A stretch of 64,000 bases of DNA, taken from the NCBI GenBank assembly GCA_003223325.1, contig QHYS01000023.1:35787-99786 (forward strand), written 5' to 3'. This DNA comes from Acidobacteriota bacterium (GTDB taxonomy: Bacteria > Acidobacteriota > Terriglobia > Acidiferrales > UBA7541). The position numbers were made by a program, and so were the translations under genes. Positions 16,471-25,388 of this stretch are shown piece by piece (position 1 is the stretch's first letter; each line of letters opens with the position of its first letter). The notes beneath the pieces were generated by a model that was not told the origin of the DNA, did no database searches, and saw only the letters and a list, made by a program, of their open reading frames with translations.

Positions 16471-16707
16471 CTACATCAGCGTCTTCACGGGTCCATAGGT
16501 ACAGGTCCGTTGAGTAACATCGTAAAGGGCGTTGTCATTGCGCGGCGCCATTGCTATAAGGATCGCCCGCCCGAAGGAAGCGTAGAGTTCCTGCACCGAG
16601 CGATCGCCCTTCATGTGCAAGGCCACCCGCACATTTCCCGCGCCGTCCTTGAGGAGGAAGCCTTGGGCCTCGACGCTTTTAACCGTAGCAGATTGAGATG
16701 CTGCCAT
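16471..16707 (-). CDS. Small hypothetical protein, possibly a remnant
   Basis: 78 codons encoding VEAQGFLLKDGAGNVRVALHM near the N-terminus, which resembles the repeated 'LxDxxGxxRAxL' strands seen in some acidobacterial exported proteins. The rest does not continue the pattern, no signal peptide is present, and no clear ribosome site precedes the ATG. It may be a truncated fragment of a longer gene. Function unknown. Confidence 0.3.
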   Translation of the reverse strand: MAASQSATVKSVEAQGFLLKDGAGNVRVALHMKGDRSVQELYASFGRAILIAMAPRNDNALYDVTQRTCTYGPVKTLM

Positions 16708-16758
16708 GCGGAAGTGCTGGATTGCGCAGCGAATCGATCCTAAACCAGAGTAGCGAAA

Positions 16759-17799
16759 TCAGGGAATAAAATAGCCGCCCTTGGCCAGAATGGCATAATC
16801 GCGTCCCTTCTTCCCAAACGACGATGCCAGCCGGACCTCCAGTTTGTGTGGTTTGCCCTCGGCTCCATTGGCTGATGTGTAGTAACCCAGAGTGTAACGG
16901 GTCTTGATGCGCTCGATCAGTGCGCGGAAGACGGAATCGAGCGACGCCATGTTCTGCACGTCGAAGATCTCCCCGCCGGTCTCTTCCGTCACTTTGTGAA
17001 TGTCCACTAGGCCCTTGATCAGCCCCCCGGCGAAGCGCACCGCCGGCGGGTTGTTCCCGGGCACCTTCAAATTGTAGAGCGTCGCGTCTGCTGCGATCAT
17101 TTCTGTGACGATATCCCGTGTGCCTTCTCCGCCGGCATCCGTGCCGACGTCGTCGCTGATCAGAATGACCACCCGCCGGCCCTGCGGCGCCGTCGCCAGG
17201 AAATACTTGGCGGCGTCGAAGATGCCGTCATTGATATTTGTGGCGCCGCCCGTCCGGAGTGTGCCGATCTGCTCGGCAATCTTGGCCTTGTCTTTGGTAA
17301 AGGGAGTGCTCAATTGGGCTTCTGTAGAAAACGTAAACAGCGCCACTTCGTCTTCGCTCTTGAGAGCTGCCAGAGCCGACGTCGCGGCATCGCGCAAGGG
17401 GCCCAGGAACGGTCCGATCGAATCACTCAGATCGAGCACCAGCGCCACATTGAGAGGAAATTCGTCGCGGCTAAAAACAGCCAGTTTTTGAACGGCGCCA
17501 TCTTCGCGAACCTCGAAGTCATCTTTTCTCAGATCGCCCATGATCTGCCCGGCTTTGTTTTTCACCGTTGAGTCAATCATGACCAGATTTACATCGACGC
17601 GAATGGCATCTTGGCCTTGGTCCTGCGCTCCAGCGCAAGCGGTTGGAACCCCAGCTAAGGCGCTTGGAAAAAGACCAGGAATTGGCAGAACGCACCCGAG
17701 CACTGCGATAAACAAGACAACAAGCCTTCGTAAACCTCGTGTGCGTCGCAGTGATCGAGCCATTTCCATGGTGGTTTCTGCTCTGGCCAACGACAACAT
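16759..17799 (-). CDS. Exported VWFA-related acidobacterial protein
   Basis: About 346 residues. A basic signal region and membrane-spanning segment (RRLVVLFIAVLGCVLPIPGLF) precede a short beta domain (DDFEVREDGAVQKLAVF) and a von Willebrand A domain. The MIDAS motif DLSDS is intact, and the later TGGATNINDGIFDA and ISDDVG supply the other metal ligands. The set matches the 'VWFA-related Acidobacterial domain' family, largely limited to this phylum, and is the best taxonomic marker in the window. Start ATG 17799 has GAGG 6 bases upstream; in-frame ATGs at 17919 and 17772 are alternatives. Likely a periplasmic protein-binding scaffold; ligand unknown. Confidence 0.8.
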   Translation of the reverse strand: MLSLARAETTMEMARSLRRTRGLRRLVVLFIAVLGCVLPIPGLFPSALAGVPTACAGAQDQGQDAIRVDVNLVMIDSTVKNKAGQIMGDLRKDDFEVREDGAVQKLAVFSRDEFPLNVALVLDLSDSIGPFLGPLRDAATSALAALKSEDEVALFTFSTEAQLSTPFTKDKAKIAEQIGTLRTGGATNINDGIFDAAKYFLATAPQGRRVVILISDDVGTDAGGEGTRDIVTEMIAADATLYNLKVPGNNPPAVRFAGGLIKGLVDIHKVTEETGGEIFDVQNMASLDSVFRALIERIKTRYTLGYYTSANGAEGKPHKLEVRLASSFGKKGRDYAILAKGGYFIP

Positions 17800-17958
17800 C
17801 CTCTGCCTCAGAAGGTTTTTCCGTCCGACTGGGAGGTTATTCTGGAAGCGCACCGCGGATATAGCAAGAGGGCTAGCGCCCGCAGAAGGGCGTGGAATGT
17901 CGTCCTGGTTTTGTTTCATAATCTTACGGTACGATTGCTCATTGAGGCGATTGACAAT

Positions 17959-19212
17959 ATGCGCGCTCGTTCACGTCGTATTACTGCTTGCTTGTTATTT
18001 TGCCTCGCCGTTTCGCTGCCTGCCATCGTTCACGCACAGTCCTCCGCACAGGTGCCCGCGCTGCTGCGTATCGAGCCGTTGCCGTCTCCCGCCGGGGCAA
18101 ACAGCTCTGAGCCCCAACTCACCTCGCAGGGCGGCCACGTCATTTTGAGCTGGCTCGAAGTCAGCGGAGAGCGCGCGATCCTGAAATTCGCTGAGCGCAC
18201 AGCGTCGGGCTGGTCCAATGCGCAGACCGTTGCCTCCGGGACTCACTTCTTTGTCAACTCCTTCGATGTCCCGTCGGTGCACGCGCTCTCGGATGGAGCG
18301 CTCGCGGCGCATTGGGAGGAAAGACTGGGAGCGGATGAGGATTCCGACGCCTCGAAGGTGATGCTGTCATGGTCCAAAGACCAGGGTCACACGTGGTCTC
18401 GCCCGGTGACTCCGCACCACGACGGCACCAACACCGAGCACGGATTTGCGTCGCTATTCGAGGCTCCCGAGGCCGGCCTCGGTCTGGTGTGGATCGACGC
18501 CCGCGCCACAAATCCTGACACCGAGTCCGGAGACATGAGTCTCCGCGCGTCGGTGTATGATGCTGCCGGCAAGCAGCTTCACGAAATGGTGGTGAATTCG
18601 CGCGTGTGCGAGTGCTGTTCGACTTCCGCGGCGGAAACAGCCGAAGGCGTGATTGTGGCCTTCCGAAACCGCAGTGCCACAGAAGTGCGGGATATTTATG
18701 TGACGCGCTTTGCCCATGGCCGCTGGAGTGCGCCGGCCATCGTCCATGCCGACGGCTGGACGATCGATGCCTGCCCGATCAACGGCCCCTCGATCAGCGC
18801 CCGAGGGCGCGACGTCGCCGTCGCCTGGTTCATGGCCAAGAACGACCAGGGCCGCGCGTTTGTCGCCTTTTCGCATGACGCCGGCCGCACCTTCGGTGCG
18901 CCCGTTCGCGTCGATGACGCCGGTTCGCTCGGCCGCCTCGGTGTCCAATTACTCGATGACGCATCAGCCGCGGTCATTTGGATCGAAAAGTCGAGCCAGC
19001 ACTCCCAATTGCGGGTGCGCATCATTAAACCGGCGGGAACGCGGTCCAACCCCGTGACCATCGCCGATACCGAGGGTAGCCGGTATCCGCGCGTCGTGCG
19101 CGATCGCGACGAGCTTCTGTTTTCCTGGACGGACACCGACAAGGGCTCGTCCCAGGTGCGCACCTCCCGCGCCCGCCTCGTCTCCCAGGCTGTTGCTGGC
19201 ATCGCGCGCTAG
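17959..19212 (+). CDS. Exported sialidase-like beta-propeller protein
   Basis: About 417 residues. The signal peptide MRARSRRITACLLFCLAVSL is followed by BNR/Asp-box-like repeats (SKDQGHTWSRP, SHDAGRTFGAP) of a six-bladed propeller. Characteristic blocks are VCECCSTSAAET, YVTRFAHGRWSAP and WTIDACPINGPS; I recognise these as a conserved exported family often labelled exo-alpha-sialidase, but the catalytic Tyr/Glu and Arg triad of true sialidases was not identified. The Cys cluster CECC suggests a disulfide or metal site. Divergent from the VWFA gene. A carbohydrate- or metal-related envelope role is possible. Confidence 0.7.
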   Translation: MRARSRRITACLLFCLAVSLPAIVHAQSSAQVPALLRIEPLPSPAGANSSEPQLTSQGGHVILSWLEVSGERAILKFAERTASGWSNAQTVASGTHFFVNSFDVPSVHALSDGALAAHWEERLGADEDSDASKVMLSWSKDQGHTWSRPVTPHHDGTNTEHGFASLFEAPEAGLGLVWIDARATNPDTESGDMSLRASVYDAAGKQLHEMVVNSRVCECCSTSAAETAEGVIVAFRNRSATEVRDIYVTRFAHGRWSAPAIVHADGWTIDACPINGPSISARGRDVAVAWFMAKNDQGRAFVAFSHDAGRTFGAPVRVDDAGSLGRLGVQLLDDASAAVIWIEKSSQHSQLRVRIIKPAGTRSNPVTIADTEGSRYPRVVRDRDELLFSWTDTDKGSSQVRTSRARLVSQAVAGIAR

Positions 19213-19238
19213 CAACGCCCGCAGAGCATCGCGGGCGT
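19213..19238 (+). terminator. Hairpin after the sialidase-like gene
   Basis: ACGCCCGC (19215-19222) pairs perfectly with GCGGGCGT (19231-19238) directly after the stop codon. No T-tract follows, so this is a candidate Rho-independent or transcript-stabilising hairpin only. Confidence 0.4.
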
Positions 19239-19412
19239 GCGCAGCAGGGAACTGCGCAAACCGCCGCAACTGTTTATTTTGAGCCAGTGGCAAGAGAGCC
19301 AAAATAGCGCTTGCCCATCAAGCTTCATCTCAATCTCGTGCGCTTATCGTCCCGCCAAACGCCAATGAAAGGTCCCGCCAGCTCATGCCGGACCCTCACC
19401 GTCGGGCGCCAG

Positions 19413-20552
19413 ATGCGAATGAAGATGCGAATCATGATGATGGCTTGCGTGCCTCTCGTCGCGTTCCTGTGTGTCCACGTTCATGCGCAAACGCTGACCG
19501 CGCGCCTCGACGCCCTGCTGGACGACTGGAAACAAAAGGACGCGCCGGGAATGGCCGCCGTGCTCATCCGCAACGGGCGGATCGAGTACCGCAGGGTTTT
19601 CGGGCTCGCTGATCTCCATGCCCGCACCCCCATCACGCCTAACACGCAATTCCTTCTGGCCTCCATTACAAAACAGTTCACGGCCATGGCCATCATGATC
19701 CTTAGCGAACGGCATAAGTTGCAATTCGACGATACCCTCGCCAAGTTTTGCCCGGAGTTTCCCGACTATGCCAAGACCATCACCATCCGCCACTTGCTGA
19801 ACCACACTGCGGGCCTCACCCAATACCAGGAGCTTCTGGTCGGTAAGCCCGACGAGAACTACTTTCGGTCCTCGAAGAGTCCGCCCGCGGCCCACGAATT
19901 TACCGCCTCGGAAGCACTTCAAGTCCTCAGCCGCCAGCAGAAACTACGCTTTCCCCCAGGCGAAAAGTTTGAATATAGCGATTCGGCTTACGTCGTGCTC
20001 GGCCAGATTATCGAGCGCGTTACCGGCGAGCGTTACGCCGAGTTTCTGAAGGAGACGATCTTCGATCCCCTCGAAATGCGCGGCACGTTCGTCGTTGACG
20101 AGCGCAAGCAAAAGGTGCCCCGCCTCGCGTTAGGGTACGCGAGACGCAACGGCCTTTGGCAAGACATTACCTACAGCCCTGAAAACTCCATCTATGGTGA
20201 GGACGGCATCTATAGCACGGTCAATGACCTCTACAAGTGGGACCAGGCCCTGTACACCGAACGTCTGGTCAGCCGCTCCACACTCGAGATGGCCTTTACT
20301 CCCGGCCGCACCAACGATGGCAAAGAAATTACCACGGACATATTGCCGCGCCCGAACTCTTACGGATTTGGTTGGTTCATCAGCTCGTTACACGGCGAAA
20401 AAGATGTGGAGCACAGTGGAGGCTGGTCGGGCTATGCCACGCACATTCTGCGCGTGCCCAGCCGCCGGGTCACGATAATTGTCCTTACGAACTCATCGAA
20501 TGGCGACGTGCCCGAGATCGCCCAGCAAATGGTCGAAATCGCCCCACGTTGA
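19413..20552 (+). CDS. Serine beta-lactamase-fold hydrolase (class C-like, exported)
   Basis: About 379 residues. A signal peptide (MRMKMRIMMMACVPLVAFLCVHVHA) precedes a beta-lactamase/DD-peptidase/esterase fold. The catalytic SxxK is SITK (in FLLASITKQFT), the Tyr motif is YSDSAY in the YxN position (Ser instead of Asn), and the third motif region is VEHSGGWSGY (HxG in place of KTG). This set is typical of the large 'serine hydrolase, beta-lactamase family' of esterases and peptidases and does not imply antibiotic resistance. Several upstream ATGs are in frame; the one that begins the signal peptide is chosen, though no strong ribosome site supports any. Confidence 0.8.
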   Translation: MRMKMRIMMMACVPLVAFLCVHVHAQTLTARLDALLDDWKQKDAPGMAAVLIRNGRIEYRRVFGLADLHARTPITPNTQFLLASITKQFTAMAIMILSERHKLQFDDTLAKFCPEFPDYAKTITIRHLLNHTAGLTQYQELLVGKPDENYFRSSKSPPAAHEFTASEALQVLSRQQKLRFPPGEKFEYSDSAYVVLGQIIERVTGERYAEFLKETIFDPLEMRGTFVVDERKQKVPRLALGYARRNGLWQDITYSPENSIYGEDGIYSTVNDLYKWDQALYTERLVSRSTLEMAFTPGRTNDGKEITTDILPRPNSYGFGWFISSLHGEKDVEHSGGWSGYATHILRVPSRRVTIIVLTNSSNGDVPEIAQQMVEIAPR

Positions 20553-20588
20553 CGGCCCTTCACTTCGTGTCCTCTGTGCCTCCGCGAC

Positions 20589-20624
20589 CACGACAGGCCG
20601 GCCGCTGCCGGTCGGCCTGTCGTG
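20589..20624. terminator. Long perfect hairpin, possible bidirectional terminator
   Basis: CACGACAGGCCGGCC pairs with GGTCGGCCTGTCGTG (one G-U) around a 6-base loop, giving about 15 base pairs, 37 bases after the hydrolase stop. There is no T-tract. It may be a terminator, an mRNA 3' end structure or a small repetitive palindrome. Confidence 0.45.
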
Positions 20625-20737
20625 AAATACCCGCGTGTTACCTGATTGTGTAGCTGTACGGGAAGGCCGTCAGCTCTGGAGATTGGCGGCGCCTATTTAA
20701 AGTCCCGCCAAAGTGCCTCTGGCAGTAGAATTTTAGA

Positions 20738-21286
20738 ATGCAGGCGGACATCGACTTCACTTCCGGACACTTGGGTTTGCCGATCACGGCCGGGATCTCG
20801 CTGCTGTTTTTCGTTTGGGCCTTTGCGGCACCGGGCCTCGCGCGCCTTGTGCCGAATGGGAGCAGGCGCCGGCTCGAGGCGAACCGTAGGAACGCTGTGC
20901 TCGCGTTTGCCACGTCGCACATGGTGCATCTCGGATTTATTCTGGCTTTCACGGCAACGATGACTGGGGCGCAATTCATTCAAACCCACATGTGGGTGGT
21001 CGCCATTGTAGGAGGGGCAGGCTTCGTTTTGATCTACACCCTGGCCTGGAAGGCCTTTCGCAAGAAGAGCACCATGGCGGGGGACTCTCGCTTCGAGGTT
21101 TTTGCTTACTATTATGTTTGGTCTATCTTCGCACTGGGCTATGTGGCGGGCGCGTTCAGGGCGCGATTTTATGTTGCCCTAGCTTTTGTTGTGTTTGCTG
21201 CGCTGCTGCTGCGATCACCGGAAGACGGCAGTCACGAAAGCTCGCCGGCGTATAACCTGACTAGAGTCTGGCCTGCCTTGGGCTGA
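20738..21286 (+). CDS. Integral membrane protein of unknown function
   Basis: 182 residues with about five hydrophobic helices: 18-37, 56-76, 82-106, 124-143 and 146-160. Two His residues in ATSHMVHLGFIL within a helix, and FEVFAYYYVWSIF, are notable and could bind heme or metal. I do not recognise the family. The ATG lacks a clear ribosome site. It lies alone between the hydrolase and the propeller gene, both on the same strand. Confidence 0.6.
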   Translation: MQADIDFTSGHLGLPITAGISLLFFVWAFAAPGLARLVPNGSRRRLEANRRNAVLAFATSHMVHLGFILAFTATMTGAQFIQTHMWVVAIVGGAGFVLIYTLAWKAFRKKSTMAGDSRFEVFAYYYVWSIFALGYVAGAFRARFYVALAFVVFAALLLRSPEDGSHESSPAYNLTRVWPALG

Positions 21287-21409
21287 GCGCCATCCGGACC
21301 CGCAAGGCGGGTCTCCAGCGCGTGCAGCGCGCGCCGCTCTTGCGCGTGTTGGGGTGGAAGACGTGCTAGAATGCGCGCAATCGGGCTCGATTCATTCCGG
21401 AGGCGAAAG

Positions 21410-22553
21410 ATGAAAAAGCGCACTGGCATCGCGTGGAACACCATATTTGTGCTCGCCGGCGGAGTCCTTTGTATCGGACTGCTCGCCAGCGGACTGAGCT
21501 TATTTTTTGGCGGATCGCTCGCGCACGCGCAAAAGGCGCGGGGCGCATCATCGCAAAGCCGTGTGGGCGGCGAGGATGAGACCGGCCCCTACGATGTAGC
21601 TACCGGCTGGCCGCAGCCGCTCGGTCACCCAGGATGGATCTGGGGCTCGCAGGGCGGCGTGTTCGCCGAGACTCCCGATCGCATTTACATCGCCAACCGC
21701 GGCGAGCTTCCCATTCCCGAAAAAGCGCCGGAAGGCTACACCGGAGGCTACGGCGCCTTCGGACAACCGGCTACGCAAGGCAAGCCGCGAATGCAGCACT
21801 GCATTCTTGTAGTGGACGGCAACGGCAAGCTGCTAGAGGACTGGACGCAATGGGATCATCTCTTCGAGGGCAAAACACGTCTGGGTAGTGGACGACATGG
21901 TGCAGCAAGTCTTTGAGTTCACGCATGATGGCAAGCAGCTTGTGCTGACACTCGGTGAGCGCCTGAAGCAAGGGGAAGATGACAAGCACTTCGGCCGGCC
22001 GACGGACATTGCCTGGCTACCCGACGGCACTTTCTTTATCACCGACGGTTATGTCAATACGCGTGTGGAGAAGTTCGATAAGAATGGCAAATACTTGATG
22101 ACTTGGGGCACGAAAGGGAAGGGGCCGGGACAGTTCGACCTGCCGCACTCGATCGATATTGATGCGCAGCGCCGCGTCTACGTCGCCGATCGTTCCAATA
22201 GCCGCATCCAGATCTTCGACCAAAACGGCAAATATCTGAGCGAGTGGGACAATATCCGCCAGCCCTATCACATCATGATTACCGCCGACCAGCACCTGTG
22301 GGTGGCCGACGGCGTCACCAACAAATTCCTCAAATATGATCTGAATGGCCACCTGCTGTATTCGTGGGGCACGTACGGCTCGTTCCCGGGCGCGTTCTGG
22401 GGCGTGCATCAATTTTCGGTCGATTCTGCAGGTAATCTCTACGCGGCGGAAACCTTCGGCGGGCGCACGCAGAAGTTCACGCCGAAGCCGGGCACCGATG
22501 CGGCGACTTTGATCGGGCAGCCGGTGAAGATTACGCAGATTTCTTCGCGGTAA
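21410..22553 (+). pseudogene. NHL-repeat six-bladed propeller gene broken by internal deletion and frameshift
   Basis: Start ATG 21410 has GGAGG 6 bases upstream and encodes a signal/anchor (about 10-35). The first part reads into the propeller up to WTQWDHLFEGK, then runs out of frame to a stop at 21914. The same protein resumes in another frame at KHVWVVDDMVQQVFEF (about 21874) and continues with typical NHL blades (RPTDIAWLPDGTFF, GPGQFDLPHSIDID) to 22553. From memory of relatives, about 15 residues between these blocks are missing, so this is a small deletion plus frameshift near 21872. Either a pseudogene or an assembly error. The intact family resembles exported peptidyl-alpha-hydroxyglycine-lyase-like propellers. 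Confidence 0.75.
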
Positions 22554-22555
22554 CG

Positions 22556-22615
22556 AGGAAATCGAGGAGAGATTCTTCGGGTGAACCGCCCGCTCGGGAA
22601 TGACAACGCGCAGTC
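22556..22615. repeat. Partial dispersed repeat copy (reverse orientation)
   Basis: GAGGAGAGATTCTTCGGGTG followed by GCTCGGGAATGACAACG matches one end of the family described at 6765-6828, in inverted orientation. It is in the gap between convergent genes. Confidence 0.45.
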
Positions 22616-22622
22616 GCGCTAA

Positions 22623-23729
22623 TCAGGGATTGTCGCGCGGGCTTGACGGGGAGGCGGCGGGAGTAGCCCGCGTATTTTGCAATCTCTGCTGGACCTGGTC
22701 CCGCTGCTGACGGACCTGCGGGGCGAATCGGCCATTCGGCGCCAGCTTCAGGTAGTTGTTCAAGTCGTCGAGCAAAGCGGGAGCATTCCCCAATTGGATG
22801 TGAACGTCGGCCATGAGCAGAGCCAGCAGAGCATTATCAGGCTCCAGCTTCACGGCGGCTTGAGCATATTGTTCGGCCTCATTGGCGCGCTTGAGACCAA
22901 GCAGAGCCTGGGCCAGCTCCGATTGCGCATGCCAGGACTTGGGATCCAGCTCCACCGCTTTGCGCGCCAGCGGTTCCGCGTCGGCGAAGCGTCTCGCGCT
23001 CGAGAAGAGCGCCGCTAACAAGAAGAGTGCGTCGGGGTAATGTTCCTCGCTGAGATCCATGGATTTGCGCAGGGCCTTTTCGGATTGGGCAGCGTCTTTG
23101 TTCCTCATATAGGCCAAGCCCATCTGCGCATAAGCCTCGTAATAGTCCGGGTAGACTTGGATCGCGCGCTGGAATTGCTTGATGCTTGCTGGATAATCGG
23201 ACTTTTGGTAGAGGAGGCTCATGGCCTTGCTCATGGCGTCACGCGCTTTCTGGGGAATAGAAAGCTGGCGCACGGAGACGGTGGGGCCGCCCTCAGCCCC
23301 GGCTCCTGGTCCCATTCTTCTGAGCCCAACCATTATTCCGAGGATGGGGCCGTCGATCTCGAGATGTTCGCGGTCGTCGTCGTAGCCCGGCTCCTCAAAG
23401 ACGAGCTCATAGCTTCCGGGCCGGATGTTATTGAACTGAAAATTCCCGTTGCCGCTGGTGAACGCGGTGGCCAAGACACCTCCGGTAAGCCCCTGCAGGT
23501 CCACGCGAACGCCATCGATTCGGACATGAGATTGGGCATCCGCGACCACGCCGCTGATACTGAACGAGCGGGCACGGGTGGTTGTGCCCAGACTGCTGTC
23601 CATGTCTGGAAATGAGGACGGAGATGGGACCGAACGTCTCTGCGCCTCAAGAGGCGGGCAAAAGATAAAGACGGCAACAAGGAGAGGTTTGCTAAGAGAA
23701 AAGAGCAGCCCTGAAACTCGGCGCATCAT
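22623..23729 (-). CDS. Exported carboxypeptidase-regulatory-like and TPR protein
   Basis: 368 residues. The signal peptide (about 1-29) is followed by a Pro/Ser linker, a carboxypeptidase-regulatory-like domain (about 57-118, ISGVVADAQSHVRIDGVRV and GNFQFNNIRPGSYELVF), and tetratricopeptide repeats (about 165-335) with the pattern YYEAYAQMGLAYMRN, HYPDALFLLAALFSSA and SWHAQSELAQALLGL. The architecture is common in acidobacteria and suggests a periplasmic protein-protein scaffold. The first Met is used because the signal peptide starts there. Monocistronic, divergent from tsaC. Confidence 0.75.
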   Translation of the reverse strand: MMRRVSGLLFSLSKPLLVAVFIFCPPLEAQRRSVPSPSSFPDMDSSLGTTTRARSFSISGVVADAQSHVRIDGVRVDLQGLTGGVLATAFTSGNGNFQFNNIRPGSYELVFEEPGYDDDREHLEIDGPILGIMVGLRRMGPGAGAEGGPTVSVRQLSIPQKARDAMSKAMSLLYQKSDYPASIKQFQRAIQVYPDYYEAYAQMGLAYMRNKDAAQSEKALRKSMDLSEEHYPDALFLLAALFSSARRFADAEPLARKAVELDPKSWHAQSELAQALLGLKRANEAEQYAQAAVKLEPDNALLALLMADVHIQLGNAPALLDDLNNYLKLAPNGRFAPQVRQQRDQVQQRLQNTRATPAASPSSPRDNP

Positions 23730-24061
23730 TCACCCGTCGGACTGGCTAGCAAGGAGTTTACTCTCGGTAGAGTCTTCGATCAATTGGAGAAGCCTCCGAG
23801 GTTTGTAAAAAAGTACGTAGCCGCCGCAGGGCCCGCGGCGGTGTTGCTTCGCCGTAATCGTTTGATTTTTGTGCACCACAGCGCAGCGTTCGGCCGTTTG
23901 GCAGTGCCGCGGTCGCCGCGGTCTTGCTGGGAATCGCGCGGCTGTGATACTTTGCTAAACTACAGAGAAGCAGGCGCTTCGGACGGGGTCGCCAATCCAA
24001 CGTACGCAGAATCGGCGCGTGTCGGGACCCCGAGTCCGAGACTGCAGAGGCATACATAACC
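23730..24061. other. Divergent intergenic region
   Basis: 332 bases between the TPR gene and tsaC. It has a GC-rich inverted repeat (CCGCCGC...GCGGCGG around 23821-23843). Promoters for both genes must lie here but none is clear. No coding signal was found in the short open frames. Confidence 0.35.
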
Positions 24062-24730
24062 TTGCCGGCTGAGCTGCTGAAAGTTTCAGCGGGAGCCCCG
24101 GATAGCACCGCCATTCATTATGCCGCCGAGTTCATCAAACGCGGCCGCGTGGTAGCTGTGCCTACAGACACATTCTACGGCCTGGCCGCCGATCCTTTCA
24201 ATTTGGCGGCCGTTGAGGAAATTTATCGCGTGAAAGGACGGCCGGAAAACCGCGCCCTTCCGATCCTGGTGAGTTCGATCGAGCAAGCGGCCATCCTGAC
24301 TCGCGATCTGCCGCTCAATTTCCTGAGACTGGCGAACAAACTCTGGCCCGGCGCATTGACCATCGTGGTGGAGGCGTCGCACAGCCTTCCGCTCAAAGTC
24401 ACGGCAAACAAAGGCCGCGTGGCATTGCGCTGGCCGAACTCGCGCGTGGCCTGCGCCGTCATCGAGCAAGTGGGCTCGCCGATTACGGGGACCAGCGCCA
24501 ATATCTCCGGCTTTCCCTCTTGCTCGAATGCGCAGGAACTCATCAAACAACTTGGGGAGCGCTTACCTCTGATCCTGGATGGTGGGGATACGGGCGCCAC
24601 GGTTTCGTCAACCATCGTGAGTTTGGACGGCGACGACTGGACCGTTGTTCGCGAAGGCCAAATATCCGAGGAAGAGATCGCGAAGGCGCTTGCGGATTCC
24701 GATTCCGAGGCGGCGCTCGAGGGTATCTAG
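24062..24730 (+). CDS. tsaC: Threonylcarbamoyl-AMP synthase (Sua5/YrdC/TsaC family)
   Basis: 222 residues of a single YrdC domain. Conserved blocks are VVAVPTDTFYGLAADP (about 30-45), KGRPENRALPILV (58-70), LWPGALTIVV (92-101) and PITGTSANISG (138-148). The enzyme makes threonylcarbamoyl-AMP from Thr, HCO3- and ATP for t6A37 of tRNAs reading ANN codons. The TTG start has only AGAGG 12 bases upstream, so it is provisional. The downstream DUF2007 gene starts 3 bases after the stop, indicating an operon. Confidence 0.9.
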   Translation: MPAELLKVSAGAPDSTAIHYAAEFIKRGRVVAVPTDTFYGLAADPFNLAAVEEIYRVKGRPENRALPILVSSIEQAAILTRDLPLNFLRLANKLWPGALTIVVEASHSLPLKVTANKGRVALRWPNSRVACAVIEQVGSPITGTSANISGFPSCSNAQELIKQLGERLPLILDGGDTGATVSSTIVSLDGDDWTVVREGQISEEEIAKALADSDSEAALEGI

Positions 24731-24733
24731 CGC

Positions 24734-25201
24734 ATGGCAGCCGCAGGCTTCGGCTCAAAGCAAGAACGCAATCGGCTGGCGCAATTCTATGCGGTGCTGT
24801 CGGACGGCGAATTGCAGCAACTCGCTCGCGAGGGCGGATCGCTCACCGCAGAGGCCAGGACAGCGCTTGCTGTGGAGATGTCGCGTCGCAAAATGCCGAT
24901 CGAATCATCGGCGGAAACCGAAGATTCGATCGCACGGGGCGGGCGCGCGGAGCTGAGGGACCTGCTGACCATTCGGCAATTCCGCGATTTGCCGGAAGCA
25001 CTGCTGGCCAAAAGCGTCCTCGAATCGGCCGGCATCGAATGCTTTTTGGGCGATGACAACCTCATCCGCATGGATTGGCTGTGGTCTAACCTGCTTGGCG
25101 GAATCAAGCTGCGCGTGCGGCAAGAGGACGCCCTGGTGGCGTCGCGTTTGCTTGAAGGTGGCGGAGCGTCCCAATCCAACTCGGAAAACCCCGTCAAATA
25201 A
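24734..25201 (+). CDS. DUF2007-type putative signal-transducing protein
   Basis: 155 residues. The N-terminal half is a helical segment (LAQFYAVLSDGELQQLAREG and TAEARTALAVEMSRR). The C-terminal part is a DUF2007 ferredoxin-like unit: DLPEALLAKSVLESAGIECFL, then an insertion LIRMDWLWSNLLGGIKLRV and DALVASRLL. DUF2007 resembles small regulatory domains; its ligand is not known to me. Expressed with tsaC (3-base spacing), but this is common for unrelated housekeeping genes. Confidence 0.75.
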   Translation: MAAAGFGSKQERNRLAQFYAVLSDGELQQLAREGGSLTAEARTALAVEMSRRKMPIESSAETEDSIARGGRAELRDLLTIRQFRDLPEALLAKSVLESAGIECFLGDDNLIRMDWLWSNLLGGIKLRVRQEDALVASRLLEGGGASQSNSENPVK

Positions 25202-25388
25202 TCTTCGCTCCGGCTCGTCGCAACTACAGTCTGGGTACTACCCGTTGTTACCTAGACCTTTCCCGCCGTTAACCTGTGTCATCGCTACAGCGTTATAAGC
25301 AATGAAGAGAACAAACCGAGGAGCCCGAGCGACGCGAGGCGCGCGGTGGCTCGGAAACCGGTTTTGCCCGGCGCACAAGGAGAGAAAT

